This document shows, piece by piece, positions 47,831-59,170 of a stretch of DNA of 64,000 nt. The notes below the pieces were generated by a model. That model worked only from the letters and a program-made list of their open reading frames with translations. It was not told the DNA's origin and searched no databases. This DNA is from Vicia villosa (taxonomy: Eukaryota > Streptophyta > Magnoliopsida > Fabales > Fabaceae): assembly GCF_029867415.1 (NCBI RefSeq), contig NC_081180.1, positions 238,522,823 through 238,586,822 of the forward strand. Direction: 5' to 3'. The first letter of the stretch is position 1. Each line of letters starts with the position of its first letter. The translations under genes were made by a program, and so were the position numbers.

Positions 47831-49759
47831 AGGTATCGGTACCGTGGCTCGAGAAGGTTTGTAATGTGATAACAGATATCAGTCGGGGTTTGTAAGGATA
47901 ACATTTTCTATGGGGATGTATTGTTGTCTTGATTGAGCGTTGGTTCTGATTATCTGGCTTATGCTTCGTATGCATGTTTGAATTTTTCAATGGCGTAATG
48001 ATCCGCTTTGACGGGTATGCTACGCTTTTGAGGATGCAATGTTATATGTAATGGAAACCACATGCAGAGTGCCAAATAAAGGCATCGGTGTGATAGAGAA
48101 GTAGGATAATTGGGGTCCATTGCTTGCAGTCTTGAGCTACCAATATGAATCGGTGTTGGAAACCCTGCAGTACCAAAGATCATTGGAAACTGCACTGAGG
48201 GTTGAAATTTAGCTTTGTTGGGGGGAGGGATTTCGTTTGACTTTCCCTACATCTTGAATTGCTTGGGGATTGTGAGCTTGAGGAGATTCCCTCGGTTCAC
48301 CATGTTGGGGATGAGAAATCCAGATAAGGAGACCAGATTGGGGAAGTGGAGCAACTCCCTGGAAAAATAAATTCCTGTGCTTGGGGAGAGACCAAACTTT
48401 CAGGAGAAATAAACTCCTATGAATGGGGAGAGAACAATAAAACTCAGAAGATTGTTCCCCAAGCTTCGTGATTTACAAAGGAGTTTGCCCTAAAGGATCC
48501 TTGGAGAGATTTGTCGAATCTCGACGTAACTGCTCCAGATTGATTAAGCTCAAGAGAGATTCCTCGACTCGATTGCCCAGACTGATCAAAGCTTTATCGA
48601 TGTGATTGCCCCAGGTTGATCAAAACCTCGAGAGATTTATCGAAGTGATTGCCCCAAGTTGATGGGAGCTTGAATGGATTTCTCAGTTGATATAGTCTTC
48701 ACATAACGTGCCCCTTGGAGTAATCAGCCTTTGAAGTGAATGGCTCGTGGAATCGATCAACTCTTTCTACAGTTGTTCATTGTTTGATCTTCCTTGATGT
48801 CAAGTGTTTATTCACAAGTAAAAGATGATTGTTTTGAAGATGATAATCGTAATGCAATGCTTATGCTAGCTTTGAAATCAAAGTTTATTGAAACGAAGTT
48901 GTGACATTCAGTGTTTGAATTATTTGTCATATCGATATCAACGCAAATGGTAAGCAGACATCTAGGAGTCAGTTTTATGCAACTTGAAGGTAGCATGCTT
49001 TTGGAATTAACCCTGCTTCAATTAGGTCTTTTAAGGGTTGTAACACGGTCTGGTTCACGATTTTTTAGAAAAAAGGATTTAAGGCTCAAAGTCTAACCTA
49101 ACCCACCCATTCTTCGTGATGTTCTCCAGTCCTAAGTTCAACTTAACCTGATACGAGCGTTCATCCTTTAAGAGGAGTTTGAGATGATTGAGGAATCAAT
49201 GAGGTCTTCTGAACATGGCGGTCACTTTACCTTTCGTTTTTTAGTGTCTAATCACACGACTTTGTTCCTTTGATGAGGATTTTTATTTTGTAATCCTTGT
49301 TTTTCGCTTATGCTTTTCTCTTTCTTTTTTTTTGTTTCCCTAACTTTTTCCTGGACAAATTCTTTTTGAATTCTATTTTGGAGTCCAGCGGGATGCCCTA
49401 ATTTTTGCCTAAGTCACTTTTTTTCAAGTTGTTGACTTAGCGGGTTTTTTTTCTTTTATTCAATCCTTTCTTCTTCTTTTTTTGAACAAGTCGTGTGATC
49501 TTGAATCTTTGATTTATGGGAGGTGGTTGTGACTGCCTGAGTCCTTGATTGATTAGGAATAACCATTGTGGTATTGATTTTTCTTAACCTTTTGAAGGAT
49601 AACCATTGTTGTATCCTTGGATGTGTGCTCCTGATGAAATTTGAATGCTCAATCAGGTTAATTGAACACTACCCTGCCCGTGGGTTAAATGTGAGGGTAT
49701 TTTCTGATTAGAAAAGAAACTCCTACTTCAAGGCTCAAAGGGGTTAACGAGGGTCTATC
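47831..49759 (-). other. Ogre-like 3' non-coding region
   Basis: Between the array and the SIRE-like solo LTR. Repeated phrases such as TTGCCCCAGATTGATCAAA-like words occur at 48530-48670 (variants of AGATTGATCAAAGC). No pol motif is recognisable. It continues after the solo LTR at 50968-51054. Confidence 0.6.
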
Positions 49760-50962
49760 TGAAGGATAGAAAAACACTTAGAAAGGGGGGTTTGAATAAG
49801 TGTAGTTTAAAAACTTGAACAATAAAAACAAATTGCACAGTTATTTTTATCCTGGTTCGTTGTTAACTAAACTACTCCAGTCCACCCCCTTGGAGTGATT
49901 TACCTCACCTGAGGATTTAATCCACTAATCTCAACAGATTACAATGGTTTTCCACTTAGTCCGCGACTAAGTCTTCTAGAGTATCCTGATCACAACCAGA
50001 TCACTCCAGGAACAATTGCTTAGACACAAGCTAAGACTTTCTAGAGTATCCTGACCACCACGTGATCACTCTAGTTACAACTGCTTAGACACAAGCTAAG
50101 ACTTCCTAGAGTATTCTGATCACACTTGATCACTCTAGTTACTTACAAATTAATGTAATCAAATTCTAAGAGTATTACAATGCTTCTGAAAAGCTATAAT
50201 CACAACAGTGATATTTCTCTTAAAGTTTAAGCTTAATCTCACTAATATATTACAACAGCAATGTAGTGAGCTTTGATGAAGATGAAGTTTGTGAGCTTTG
50301 ATTTGAACAGCGTTTCAGCAAGTTAATTATTAGCAGATACGGTAACCTTGCTTCTCATCAGAACTTCATATTTATAGGCACTTGAGAAGATGACCGTTGG
50401 GAGCATTTAATGCTTTGCGTATTCCGTACAACATTGCATTTAATGTTTCACTCTTTTGTCAACTACCTCGAGCCTTGTTTACGCTGTGTCTACTGACGTT
50501 GCCTTTAATAGCTTCTAACGTTCCTTTTGTCAGTTAGCGTAGCCTGCCATCTTGTACTTGCTTTTGATATGATGTTTGTGTATACGACGTTTGAATATCA
50601 TCAGAGTCAAACAGCTTGGTGCAAAGCATCTTCTTGTCTTCTGACCTTGATGTGCTTCTGAGCGTGATACCATGAGAACTTCAGTGCTTCTGCTTCTGAT
50701 CTCAAGTTCTTCTGATGCTTCCATAGACCCATGTTCTGATTCTGCTTGACCATCTTTTGATGTCTTGCCAGACCATGTTCTGATGTTGCATGCTGAACCT
50801 TCTGAGTCAAAGCTTCTGAGCGCTGATTTGTGCATACTCTTTATATATTTCCTGAAAAGGGAAATTGCAGTGTATTAGAGTACCACATTATCTCACACAA
50901 AATTCATATCCTTGTTATCATCAAAACTAAGAATATTGATTAGAACAAATCTTGTTCTAACA
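49760..50962 (-). mobile_element. Solo LTR of a SIRE/Maximus-like copia element
   Basis: On the minus strand it begins TGTTAGAACAAGATTTGTTC and ends TTTTTCTATCCTTCA, 1203 bp, with a perfect 5-bp duplication CTATC (49755-49759 and 50963-50967). The start and the TTTTGATGATAACAAGGATA-like text that follows it are typical of legume SIRE-type LTRs. There is no internal region. It lies in the 3' non-coding part of the first Ogre-like unit. Confidence 0.88.
49969..50160. repeat. Three tandem repeats of about 64 bp in the SIRE-like LTR
   Basis: TAAGTCTTCTAGAGTATCCT, TAAGACTTTCTAGAGTATCC and TAAGACTTCCTAGAGTATTC start successive units, each ending in GATCACTC-like sequence. Confidence 0.8.
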
Positions 50963-50967
50963 CTATC

Positions 50968-51369
50968 TCCCTTATATCTCCAGTGTTTGGGGATTTGAAA
51001 CAATGCCTGTACATCATTAGTAGGGTTTTATTCAAAAGCACACAATTGGAGATTTTTGCGTTTTTACCTTTCATCATTCTCCTTTCGATGTTTTTTTTTT
51101 GCTTAAACAAGAGTTTGATATCGATAGACAAAAAGATATGAGTGAACACGAATGGATTGATTCGAAACTAGCATACGCAGTGCATTTTTATTATCATTAA
51201 AACAAATGAGTTTTACATGAAAGTAACAATTAACAAAATAAGGAAAATTACAAATGAAAATGCAGAAATGAATTGATGATTGCCATTGTTGAGGAGGCTT
51301 GACTCTGTCTGGACTTATTGCTTTTGGAGATGCTTTATGAAATCTGGGTATTCATTTGGGTAGGAACAC
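50968..51369 (-). other. Junction region between first-unit gag and the 3' non-coding region
   Basis: 51055-51369 matches 35250-35558 downstream of the other gag. 50968-51054 is the start of the 3' non-coding region. The join at about 51055 is where protease, RT and integrase would be expected and are absent. Confidence 0.65.
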
Positions 51370-53016
51370 TCAATTTATGTGAAGAACGTCTGGAGTGAAT
51401 GATATTGCTTTGGAGTCAATAAGATCTTTGACCTTGCGTTTCAGAATATTACAATCCTCAGTTGAATGTCCAGATGCCCCAGAATGGTACTCACACTTGG
51501 CATTTAAGTCATATCCCTGAGGAATCGGTGTTGGAGGGGGCTTAGATTCCCTTAGTTTGACCAAGGAATCATTGAGTAAATGTGAGAGCAGTTGACTATA
51601 GGTCATAGGAATCAGGTCAATCTTTCTTGGTGGTCTTCTTGGCCTTTGTGGACCTTGTTGCTGGTAATTTTGCTTATAGTTCTGAGGATGAGAAAACTGT
51701 TGTTGAGGTATAAAGGGTTGTTGATGAGCCACCCATGGTTGTGGAAGTGCAGCGGCATATGCTTGAGGAACATATTGACCAGGAACAGCAATAGGCATTG
51801 GATAATATGAAGGCTGAGCAGCAAAATAGGCAGGGACTTCGCCTTTGTCAATAGAAGCACTACTAGTCTCACCCTCTTTCTCTTTAACAAACCCTGAGTA
51901 CGGTTTCTTGCCATTGCTATCAGTGTTGCTAGAACCAGAAGTACCTTGAATAGTACCAGCTTTGACACAAGTCTCAACCCGTTCACCAATAATAACCATA
52001 TCAGAGAAAGATGAAGAAGTATTGCCGATCATATGTTGAAGATAAGGGCCTTTCAAGGTTCCCATGAACAAATCAATCAATTCACAAACCAGAAGAGGAG
52101 GTTGGACCCTACCAGCAAGCTCACGCCACCTTTGGGCATACTCTTTGAAAGATTCCTCAGGTTTGTGTGACAAATTTTGAAGTTGGACACGGCTAGGAGC
52201 CATAGCAGTGTTGTAATGGTAATGCTTCAAGAATTCATCAACAAGCTCTCCCCAAGTATGAATGTGAGTCCTCTCGAGTTGCATATACCATTCTAAGGGA
52301 GCTTCAGTAAGACTGTCTTGAAAGAAATGCATAAGCAACGGCTCGTTGTCAGCATGACCAGCCATCTTACGGCAATAAGAACGGAGATGAGTCTCTGGGC
52401 ATGTGACCCCTTTGTATTTGTCAAAATCAGGCAACTTAAACTTCGGAGGAATGACAATTCCAGGAACTAGGAACAAAGCAGCACTATTGAAGATAGAAGT
52501 CTTGGCAACCTCAATGGCCTTGAGACGCTCCTCGAGAGCACGATACATTCTGGCAGTTTCAGTAAAACCAACAGTAAGATCTTGCTCATGGTCAATAACA
52601 TCATGGTGGTCATCCACAACCTTCTTATGAGGATCCTCTACAGGAATTTCCACATGCATAGGTTTTGGTCCCCCATTAGCAAGAGTGGTGGGAGCAATAG
52701 TGGAAAGTTTAACAACATTTTCTCGAAGCTCACCTTGCCCCTGAATAACAACATGGAGAGTCTCCAAGAGTTGGCTCATCCTCTCCCCCATAGTATCTAT
52801 GTCCTTTCGAAGTTCAGCCTGATTCTGTTCAAGATGGTCCATGATTCTTCTCTGATTGCTCCTTGGACGATACGGATGTAGGGAAGTCAGTTTCGTTGAT
52901 GAATCAAATATCTGAATTGAAAGGGACCCCAATAAGCTTCTGATAGAACTATGAAATGCAATATGATATGAATGCAATGTTTCATTTCCAAAGGATCCTA
53001 AAGTCTTTTCATACAC
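51370..53016 (-). CDS. gag: Ogre-like gag polyprotein, unit 1
   Basis: An uninterrupted 548-codon frame, colinear with 35559-37205 and 96 percent identical at protein level (20 differences counted by eye, such as Tyr to Ser at EEYFKEY/EESFKEY). The likely start is Met59 at 52842. The gag domain, Pro/Gln-rich segment and CEYHSGASGHSTEDC knuckle are all kept. It follows a PBS and about 790 bp of leader and is succeeded by non-coding 3'UTR, not by pol. Any particle assembly would need pol from another element. Retention of two open gag frames may reflect recent age and need not mean selection. Confidence 0.9.
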   Translation of the reverse strand: MYEKTLGSFGNETLHSYHIAFHSSIRSLLGSLSIQIFDSSTKLTSLHPYRPRSNQRRIMDHLEQNQAELRKDIDTMGERMSQLLETLHVVIQGQGELRENVVKLSTIAPTTLANGGPKPMHVEIPVEDPHKKVVDDHHDVIDHEQDLTVGFTETARMYRALEERLKAIEVAKTSIFNSAALFLVPGIVIPPKFKLPDFDKYKGVTCPETHLRSYCRKMAGHADNEPLLMHFFQDSLTEAPLEWYMQLERTHIHTWGELVDEFLKHYHYNTAMAPSRVQLQNLSHKPEESFKEYAQRWRELAGRVQPPLLVCELIDLFMGTLKGPYLQHMIGNTSSSFSDMVIIGERVETCVKAGTIQGTSGSSNTDSNGKKPYSGFVKEKEGETSSASIDKGEVPAYFAAQPSYYPMPIAVPGQYVPQAYAAALPQPWVAHQQPFIPQQQFSHPQNYKQNYQQQGPQRPRRPPRKIDLIPMTYSQLLSHLLNDSLVKLRESKPPPTPIPQGYDLNAKCEYHSGASGHSTEDCNILKRKVKDLIDSKAISFTPDVLHIN

Positions 53017-53806
53017 TTTTGTTCCTCTTTTTCTTTTGAAATCAAAGCTTTATTTTGTATAGAATCTATTTTTTTTCTTTTCTGTTTTTTTTTTTGGAAA
53101 CAGACTTTAGGATCCCCCACAAATGAAGTGGATGAAGCAATGACGTAATTCAATGCAAAAGCATGGGATCAAGATCCATAAATAACCACTGTACAATCTT
53201 ATGAATAACTGATATAGGTCAGATGTCATGAGATCAAAGTTCCGACATAGGCATCACGGAACCATAGGAACAATAGTCACCATCAGAACAGAAGAGTCAC
53301 CAACGGTACCTGTCATGTGTATCCCTCCCCACTAACAGGTGAATCTAGGCCAGGGTAAGGTCAAAATGGCAACCAGCGTTATCAGTCCTCCCGAGGTACC
53401 ACCATTGTTGCATCTACATGCCAACAATGATACCCCATTTGGACCTCGACTGGGCGTGGGTCTCATGATGGCACTAGACAAGACCTGACATCTCGCCGGC
53501 GTCATGACTATCCACTCTATCCTAGGTATCCTATATGTCAACTCTGGCCTGGGTATTGGGCCTTTTACCTCATAGAAACAACCCACCCAACCTGCAAACA
53601 GAGAAAATATGTGGTCCCCACGGGGACCCATAATATAGTCCAGATGCATGCGAAAAGTAAATATGATATGCAAGCAGAAAATAAACATGATATGCAAGCA
53701 TATATATACAAGATGTAAACATAAACAAACAAAGAAACACCCAACAAAAGAAACAAACAAAGGCTAGGATCGACTCGCTAAGTATGGACCCGCAATAGGT
53801 CTAACA
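53017..53806 (-). other. Ogre-like leader between PBS and gag, unit 1
   Basis: Counterpart of 37206-37993 with scattered substitutions. No supported coding. Confidence 0.6.
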
Positions 53807-53824
53807 TCCCCAGCAGAATCGCCA
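53807..53824 (-). other. Primer-binding site, unit 1 (tRNA-Arg type)
   Basis: TGGCGATTCTGCTGGGGA on the minus strand, with one mismatch from the unit 2 PBS (C to T at the seventh base). Confidence 0.8.
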
Positions 53825-53826
53825 GT

Positions 53827-56800
53827 TGTCGCACGCTCGCAAAAAATGAACAGAGTCGCCACTAATATATTTATCCCATAAGGGAAAGGAATATCAGAAA
53901 ACCTGGAATATAGAAAGGATAAGAAAAGGTCTTGCGACCAGAGATAGGGTACGGGAATCGGTTACGCGAGGGGAAGGTGTTAGCACCCCTCACGCCCATC
54001 ATACTCGATGGTATCCACCTTTGTTTGTTTCTATCTAAAGAGTGTGAAACTATGTCTATGTCTATATGAGAATGAATGAAAAATGTAGGGAAAAGAATGA
54101 ATTGTACTCGCACGGGCCCTACCCTGCTGCCTACGTATCCTTTTTAGGAATCAGAGTTACCGTAGCTCGGCTCACATGTTTCTGTTTGTTTTTTGTGTTT
54201 TTTAGTTGGGCGGAGTTAACGTTCGTGCTCCCGCATAAGGGGACAACCTACGATGCGATCGAATGCCCTTAAGAAAGAAAAGAGAGAGAGAGAGGGAGGA
54301 TTTGGTTTGTGTCTTTTAGGGTAATTCCATGATGACGAAACCCACTACAAGGCTTCGCACCACTTCCTTAATTTGTTTTAAATCTGATCATTTATTAGTG
54401 TTTTAAGTGTTTTTGATTGGTTTTTTTTAAGGGAATTTATTTGTGATTTAGATCATACAAAAAAGAGTTTTTTTTGAATATTTAGAGAACGCACATCAAG
54501 GCCTACACCTCAATCGTTTCTCTAAATAGCGGTTAAGAAATACACCGAGGCCTACGCCTCAATCATTTCTCTCCCGCTAAGTAGAAAAGAAATATACCGG
54601 GGCCTACACCCCAATCATTTCTTCCCTACCATGAAAAATAGTAGCGGTATGATCCTCATCGATATTTATTAGATTTTTTAAGGTTGAAAAAGAAAAGAAA
54701 TGAGAAAGGGAACTAGCCTATTTTCTAATCTATGTTTATTCAAGAGAAATCTAAATCTAATGATCAATATAAATTGCATAAATGCAACAAAATAATAGGC
54801 AAAAACTATACAATTCATCAAGGAACATATAAAGCAAACATGAAAGGTTCAATTAAATTTCTACCCAAAATTATTTACAAAAAGAATCAAAGCAAAAAAT
54901 ACAAGTACACTATGAAAAAAAGATTTATTAAAGGTATTGAAAACAATTAAAAAAATCGACAAAAATTATGACAATTATTTACACATTCTAAAATACCTAA
55001 AAACAAATTTTTATGTATTTTATATTTGAGCTAAAAAGGAATTATGAGTTAAAAAGTAAGAGAAAACAAAATTAAAATTGAAAAAATAGAATCTAAACTT
55101 CAAGGGGGTGTGATAGTATTTTCTGATGAACTGAAATGGTGTTATGAAGATTCTGGGCCAGAAGCAGGGGGTGGGAACAACAATCTAGCGCTAAGGCCCA
55201 GTTCAGTAGCATATGGTGTATTAGCAGTTAGGAGGTGTGAATAAGGAAACGTGGAAGGCCCAAGCGCGTGGCCCAGAATGCTTCACAAAACAACCCAATC
55301 TTATTTCATTTCACTTTATTCTTCTTCAGCATGTGAGATTAATGTGTCATATGGTTTTTTATTGTTTGCAATGTAATACGCAGAACTAACATACACAACA
55401 TCAATTGGTCAAATACATTTTAAGTGGAATAAGACAAAAAACCAGCATAAGCCAACCAGACTATGACATGTCACACTCATTGTAATAGAAAATTATGAAA
55501 AGAAAGAAAAACGTAAAAGAAAGGAGCAGCATGCATGTGTTACTCACGTGATCAGTACATGAGGTACTGTTCACCGTCTTCTCCGACGTACCAAAGCGGT
55601 AGTCACGACAGCATCGGCGCGGGAGCTCCCGGAAAATGAAAAACGAGACCTTGCTCCCACTCGGTTTTGCGCACTGAATACGAATCCGCCCTCCATTTCT
55701 TCATTAGATGCCTCTAAGCCCCTAACCGAGAGCAATCACAAAACCCCTAAACAACAAGAACTCTAACTAAACACAACTCTAAGCATAGCAACGTGATTCT
55801 TACAACGCATAGCAACCAAATATGTCTTCCCAGCGTTCAAACAAATCATCTCATCACAAAAATTGAGCAAGTTCAAGATTCAAACATACAAAGTAACATA
55901 CGCAGCACCTGATTCATAAAACTCACTCGTGTGCTACCATCATTTTCATTAGGATTAGAAGGCGTACCTAAACGAGATCTTGAATTGATGGAAAGCAAAT
56001 CTCCACTGCTTGTTCTTGAATCTTGCTTTGCACTGGTAACAACGTGATAAAAATGATGATGATTCTGACTAGATGATGAGATTCATGGAAGCCTGATGTA
56101 GATGAAGGCGTGGTGGTTGTTGCAGTGGTGATGATGAAGATTAAGAAGCAGTTACGAGTTTGTTGCAAGTTTGTTAGGATTCGTTGAAGAATATTGCAGA
56201 GATGAAGTCGCTATGGTGTTTAGATGAAGATAGAGATGAGGGAGAGAGAATCCAAGGGTGAGAAGAGAAGAGTGTGATGATTTTTATGGAGGTTTGAAGG
56301 GATGAGAATGGAGGTTGATGATTGAAGATGGTGGTGGTTAGAGGTGGAGGAGAGAGGTTGTTATGGTGGTTAGAAAACGGTTAGGGTTGTTGGAAGAAGA
56401 TGAAGTGAGAGAGAAAAGGGAAGGGATGAGAGAATGACGAGAGGTTTGTGAAACTGAAAAGAAAAAAGTGAGTGTCTGTTAATTTGTGAAAGGCTTGGTT
56501 TCTTATATAGCATGAAGGTGTATGTGGCTTATGGTGGTATGCATTGCATTGAGCCCTCGTGCGTGCGGCAAGTTTTGGCCTGCTGCCTTCTCAAATGTAA
56601 GTTTTCAAGGGCACGACTTCAAGGCCTTATATCTTGCTCCACCTACAACCCAATCCCACGAATCTTATCTTGTTGGATAGAGGGCGTGGGATGGAGTACG
56701 TTGACATTTGAATGGACTTCATATGATGCTTGTACTAATTTGAAATTAGCTTTGAATTCAGCACGCCACATGTTCGATGAAACGTTCACGCGTGACCTAG

Positions 56801-57808
56801 CCTCCGGCCTAGGTTCTTGGCAATGCGTGTCTTGGCGAGGTCATGAGTTTGAGGCATCATATCTTCCAAACCACATACCCAAAATCAGTGATACTTTGCT
56901 CATTGTATAGAAGGCATAGAGGAGAATAGAATGATACCAAACTTAGACCAATTGGGTGCTTGTAGTTTTCTGAATATTGTCCCAAAGATGGTACCCCATG
57001 TGTTTGTTTAATTGCTGACGCGTGGCCTTGATTTTGGCCTGGGTTATGACTTGAATCAAATGAGTTTCTCAAGACTTCAAACCAATTTATCTTCTCAACC
57101 AAGCTTTAAATGAAAAAACTCTCAACTAGAGAATTGTAGTATGCCATGATCTGAACATTTTTATGTTGGGAACTTTCTGAAATAGGACCTTTTGACACGT
57201 GTGAATCAGGGCTGAAGTGGACTGCTCATCAAACTTTTTAATAACCAAAATTGTCCTAAGTATAAAACTTTCCTTTTTTATTATTTTTCTATTTTTGGCA
57301 ACTTTTGTCAAACTCATGATTTTATCCATTCTTTGACTTTCCTTGACCGATTTTCTACCAAAAATCAATATTTGAGTGATTGACCTGATTTTGACCCAAA
57401 AGTCAACTGTTCCGATTTTTCTCCGATCTTAATGAAATTTTTGATTTATTAGCATCCAGTCAAATGAATATTTCCACAAGGTCAATATGAAATCTTCCCA
57501 CTCATAGAATCAACTCCTGATTAAATGTTGACGAGAAAGTCGACTGATCGACTTTGGTCGAAGAAACCCTGATTGAGGTGATCAGGTGACTTGCAAGCTT
57601 GCACACTCCCATCAATGCCATGAACTGGAGAAAACCTTAATTTCAAGAGATCTTGAGTATAAGGATGACATCATCTGTTGAACTTCAAATCCCTTCTTCT
57701 GATCAAGTACCAATGATATGAATGTATGCAATGATATGACCTAGATGGATGTATGCTTATGGATTGTGAGCCAGATAAATGAGGGTATGACAAATTTGGG
57801 GTATGACA
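53827..57808 (-). repeat. 5' LTR of the compound Ogre-like element
   Basis: 3982 bp. In element orientation it starts TGTCATACCCCAAATTTGTC and ends TTTGCGAGCGTGCGACA. It carries the empty site for the solo LTR of the middle copy at about 55217 and an identical TATA box at 56502-56509. It differs from the middle LTR by scattered substitutions and small indels, a few percent by eye. Confidence 0.93.
56502..56509 (-). promoter_or_regulatory. TATA box of the Ogre-like 5' LTR
   Basis: CTATATAAG on the minus strand, in the same position as in the middle LTR. It would drive transcription towards gag at 53016. Confidence 0.6.
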
Positions 57809-57813
57809 GACAG
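57809..57813. repeat. Target-site duplication GACAG, right copy
   Basis: Identical to 35038-35042. Confidence 0.85.
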
Positions 57814-58032
57814 CAACTACCGGAACCGGAGACTCAACCACTGACTTAGATAGGCAACAACCATATTTATCGGGCCTCATCAATGGTCATAAATTAAAAC
57901 CAAAAGTGCAAGAACACTACTAAAAGTACAAAAAGTGATACTCTAAAATAAAACCAAATTTGTGATTTGCAATTATATAAATGAAATGTAGATGCTGGTT
58001 GTGTTACATTTTTCTCTTGGTACATGAGAAAC
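57814..58032. other. Unclassified flank right of the Ogre-like element
   Basis: A short stretch with no recognised gene or repeat. It is part of the sequence into which the Ogre-like element inserted. Confidence 0.4.
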
Positions 58033-58257
58033 TTTAGATTGTCAACACCAAAATTATCTTAGATAACTATGGTCAAGTACAATCTAAAGACAGACTAGCT
58101 TAGGAAGCCAAAAGAGTGTTGGAGTAATTTTCAGAGTATAAAATGTTCTTATATGATAGATATAGAACTACTAAGCTGATATTAGAGAATTTTTATTCCT
58201 ATTATAGCTTTCAAGGTCAAATAAAACAAACTCCTTAAAAATATTTTCTATACTATA
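58033..58257. repeat. 225-bp block repeated within the tandem units
   Basis: It aligns without net indel to 60130-60354 and 62281-62505 at roughly 88 percent by eye. This older duplicate lies just outside the array and suggests that the same CACTA-like family forms the flank. Confidence 0.75.
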
Positions 58258-58260
58258 TGT

Positions 58261-58275
58261 AAAAAGCGCTGCTAT
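58261..58275. repeat. Target-site duplication, left copy, of LINE C
   Basis: AAAAAGCGCTGCTAT matches AAAAAGCGCTTCTAT at 59005-59019 with one mismatch. Confidence 0.75.
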
Positions 58276-59004
58276 TATGACTGACAGTCATGGCAATAAT
58301 TGTACCTGGATTCTCAAACATATCATGGCAAGGAAAACTGATATTGGAAGAATTGAGAATTGTTGGAACAACATGAGGAATCAGAGGAAATTTAGCATGA
58401 TGAAGGTTTATAATCTCTTGATTGAGGATGATAATAGGGTTGATTGGTACCATATGATGGCTCATAATTTTGCAAGGCCTAGAGCAAAAGTGATCCTTTG
58501 GCTTGTTTGTCAAAATCGATTTCTAACCAAAGCTAGAATGAAAAATATGGGAATGCTGTAGAATACCATTTGTGATATGTGTAAAGAGGATGATGAAGAT
58601 CTTGATCATCTAATGTTCAAGTGTAAGGGTACATTCACTATTTGGCAAGAGATTTTGAAGTGGCTGGATATGAAGATGGATCACAATATTGACATGGCTT
58701 GGATTAAAAGGAAATCTAAAGGGAAAGGTTGGCCAAATGCTCTATTAAAAGCTGCTACAACAGAAGTCCTTTATGGAATTTGGATGTATAGAAACTCTAT
58801 GATTTTTGGTAATAAGAGGTCTTATAGAGATACTCAATGTGTCATTAGGAATATAATAGATTCTATAGTCTATAGAGGGTGGATGAAATCCAAGTATAGA
58901 AACCACATTGTTAATATTCTCATGTAAATATGGTCAACTTATATGGCTTCATAGCCTTGCTTTGTAATAGCTCTTTGAAATGAATAAAATCTTTTATTTT
59001 AAAA
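58276..59004 (+). mobile_element. LINE C 3' fragment with zf-RVT region
   Basis: A plus-strand 5'-truncated LINE with an A-rich end (AATAAAATC followed by a short A run at about 59001) and a 15-bp duplication. It encodes the same region as the end of LINE A: frame 58277-58561 with RPRAKVILWLVCQNRFLTKA, a TAG stop after GML, then frame 58577-58927 with CDMCKEDDEDLDHLMFKC (metal ligands) and GIWMYRNSMIFGNKRS. Only the C-terminal zinc-binding segment remains. It landed in GCGCTT-rich CACTA subterminal sequence. Confidence 0.85.
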
Positions 59005-59170
59005 AAAAAGCGCTTCTATATGTCCCCTTTAGGCAACGCTTTGACTTAAAAGCGTTTTCTTATGCACCACTTTAGAAAGCGCTTTGGAAAGTACCCCTTT
59101 AGCAACGCTTTCCCACTTTAGGCAGCGTTTTCCCCACTCCAGACAACACTTTTCTCTTTAGCGCTGTCAA
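59005..59170. repeat. CACTA-like subterminal GCGCTT repeats
   Basis: AAGCGCTT, GGCAACGCTTT, AAAGCGCTTTGG, GGCAGCGTTTTCC and TAGCGCTGTC recur on both strands. This resembles legume CACTA ends whose subterminal regions contain AGCGCTGCTA-type words. Copies are present at +2151 and +4302. Confidence 0.6.

Larger units (their letters stand above)
35043..57808 (-). mobile_element. Compound Ogre-like Ty3/gypsy element: LTR, gag, 3'UTR, LTR, gag, LTR remnant
   Basis: Read on the minus strand: 5' LTR (57808-53827), PBS, gag (53016-51370), 3' untranslated region with minisatellite (51054-45996), polypurine tract, full LTR (45982-38014), a second PBS, a second gag (37205-35559), then directly the last 207 bp of an LTR (35249-35043). 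The outer ends carry a perfect 5-bp duplication GACAG, so the whole structure occupies one insertion site. The middle LTR serves both as the 3' LTR of the first unit and the 5' LTR of the second. No protease, RT, RNase H or integrase is present, so it is non-autonomous. Ogre assignment rests on LTR size, tRNA-Arg-type PBS, gag type and 3'UTR repeats; another Tat-lineage family is possible. Confidence 0.85.

Noticed and set aside
46239..47904. Minus-strand frames with repeated Ser-Val-Asp and Pro-rich peptides
   Set aside because: They are translations of the minisatellite in several frames; a 22-bp period shifts frame each unit, so no consistent protein is encoded.
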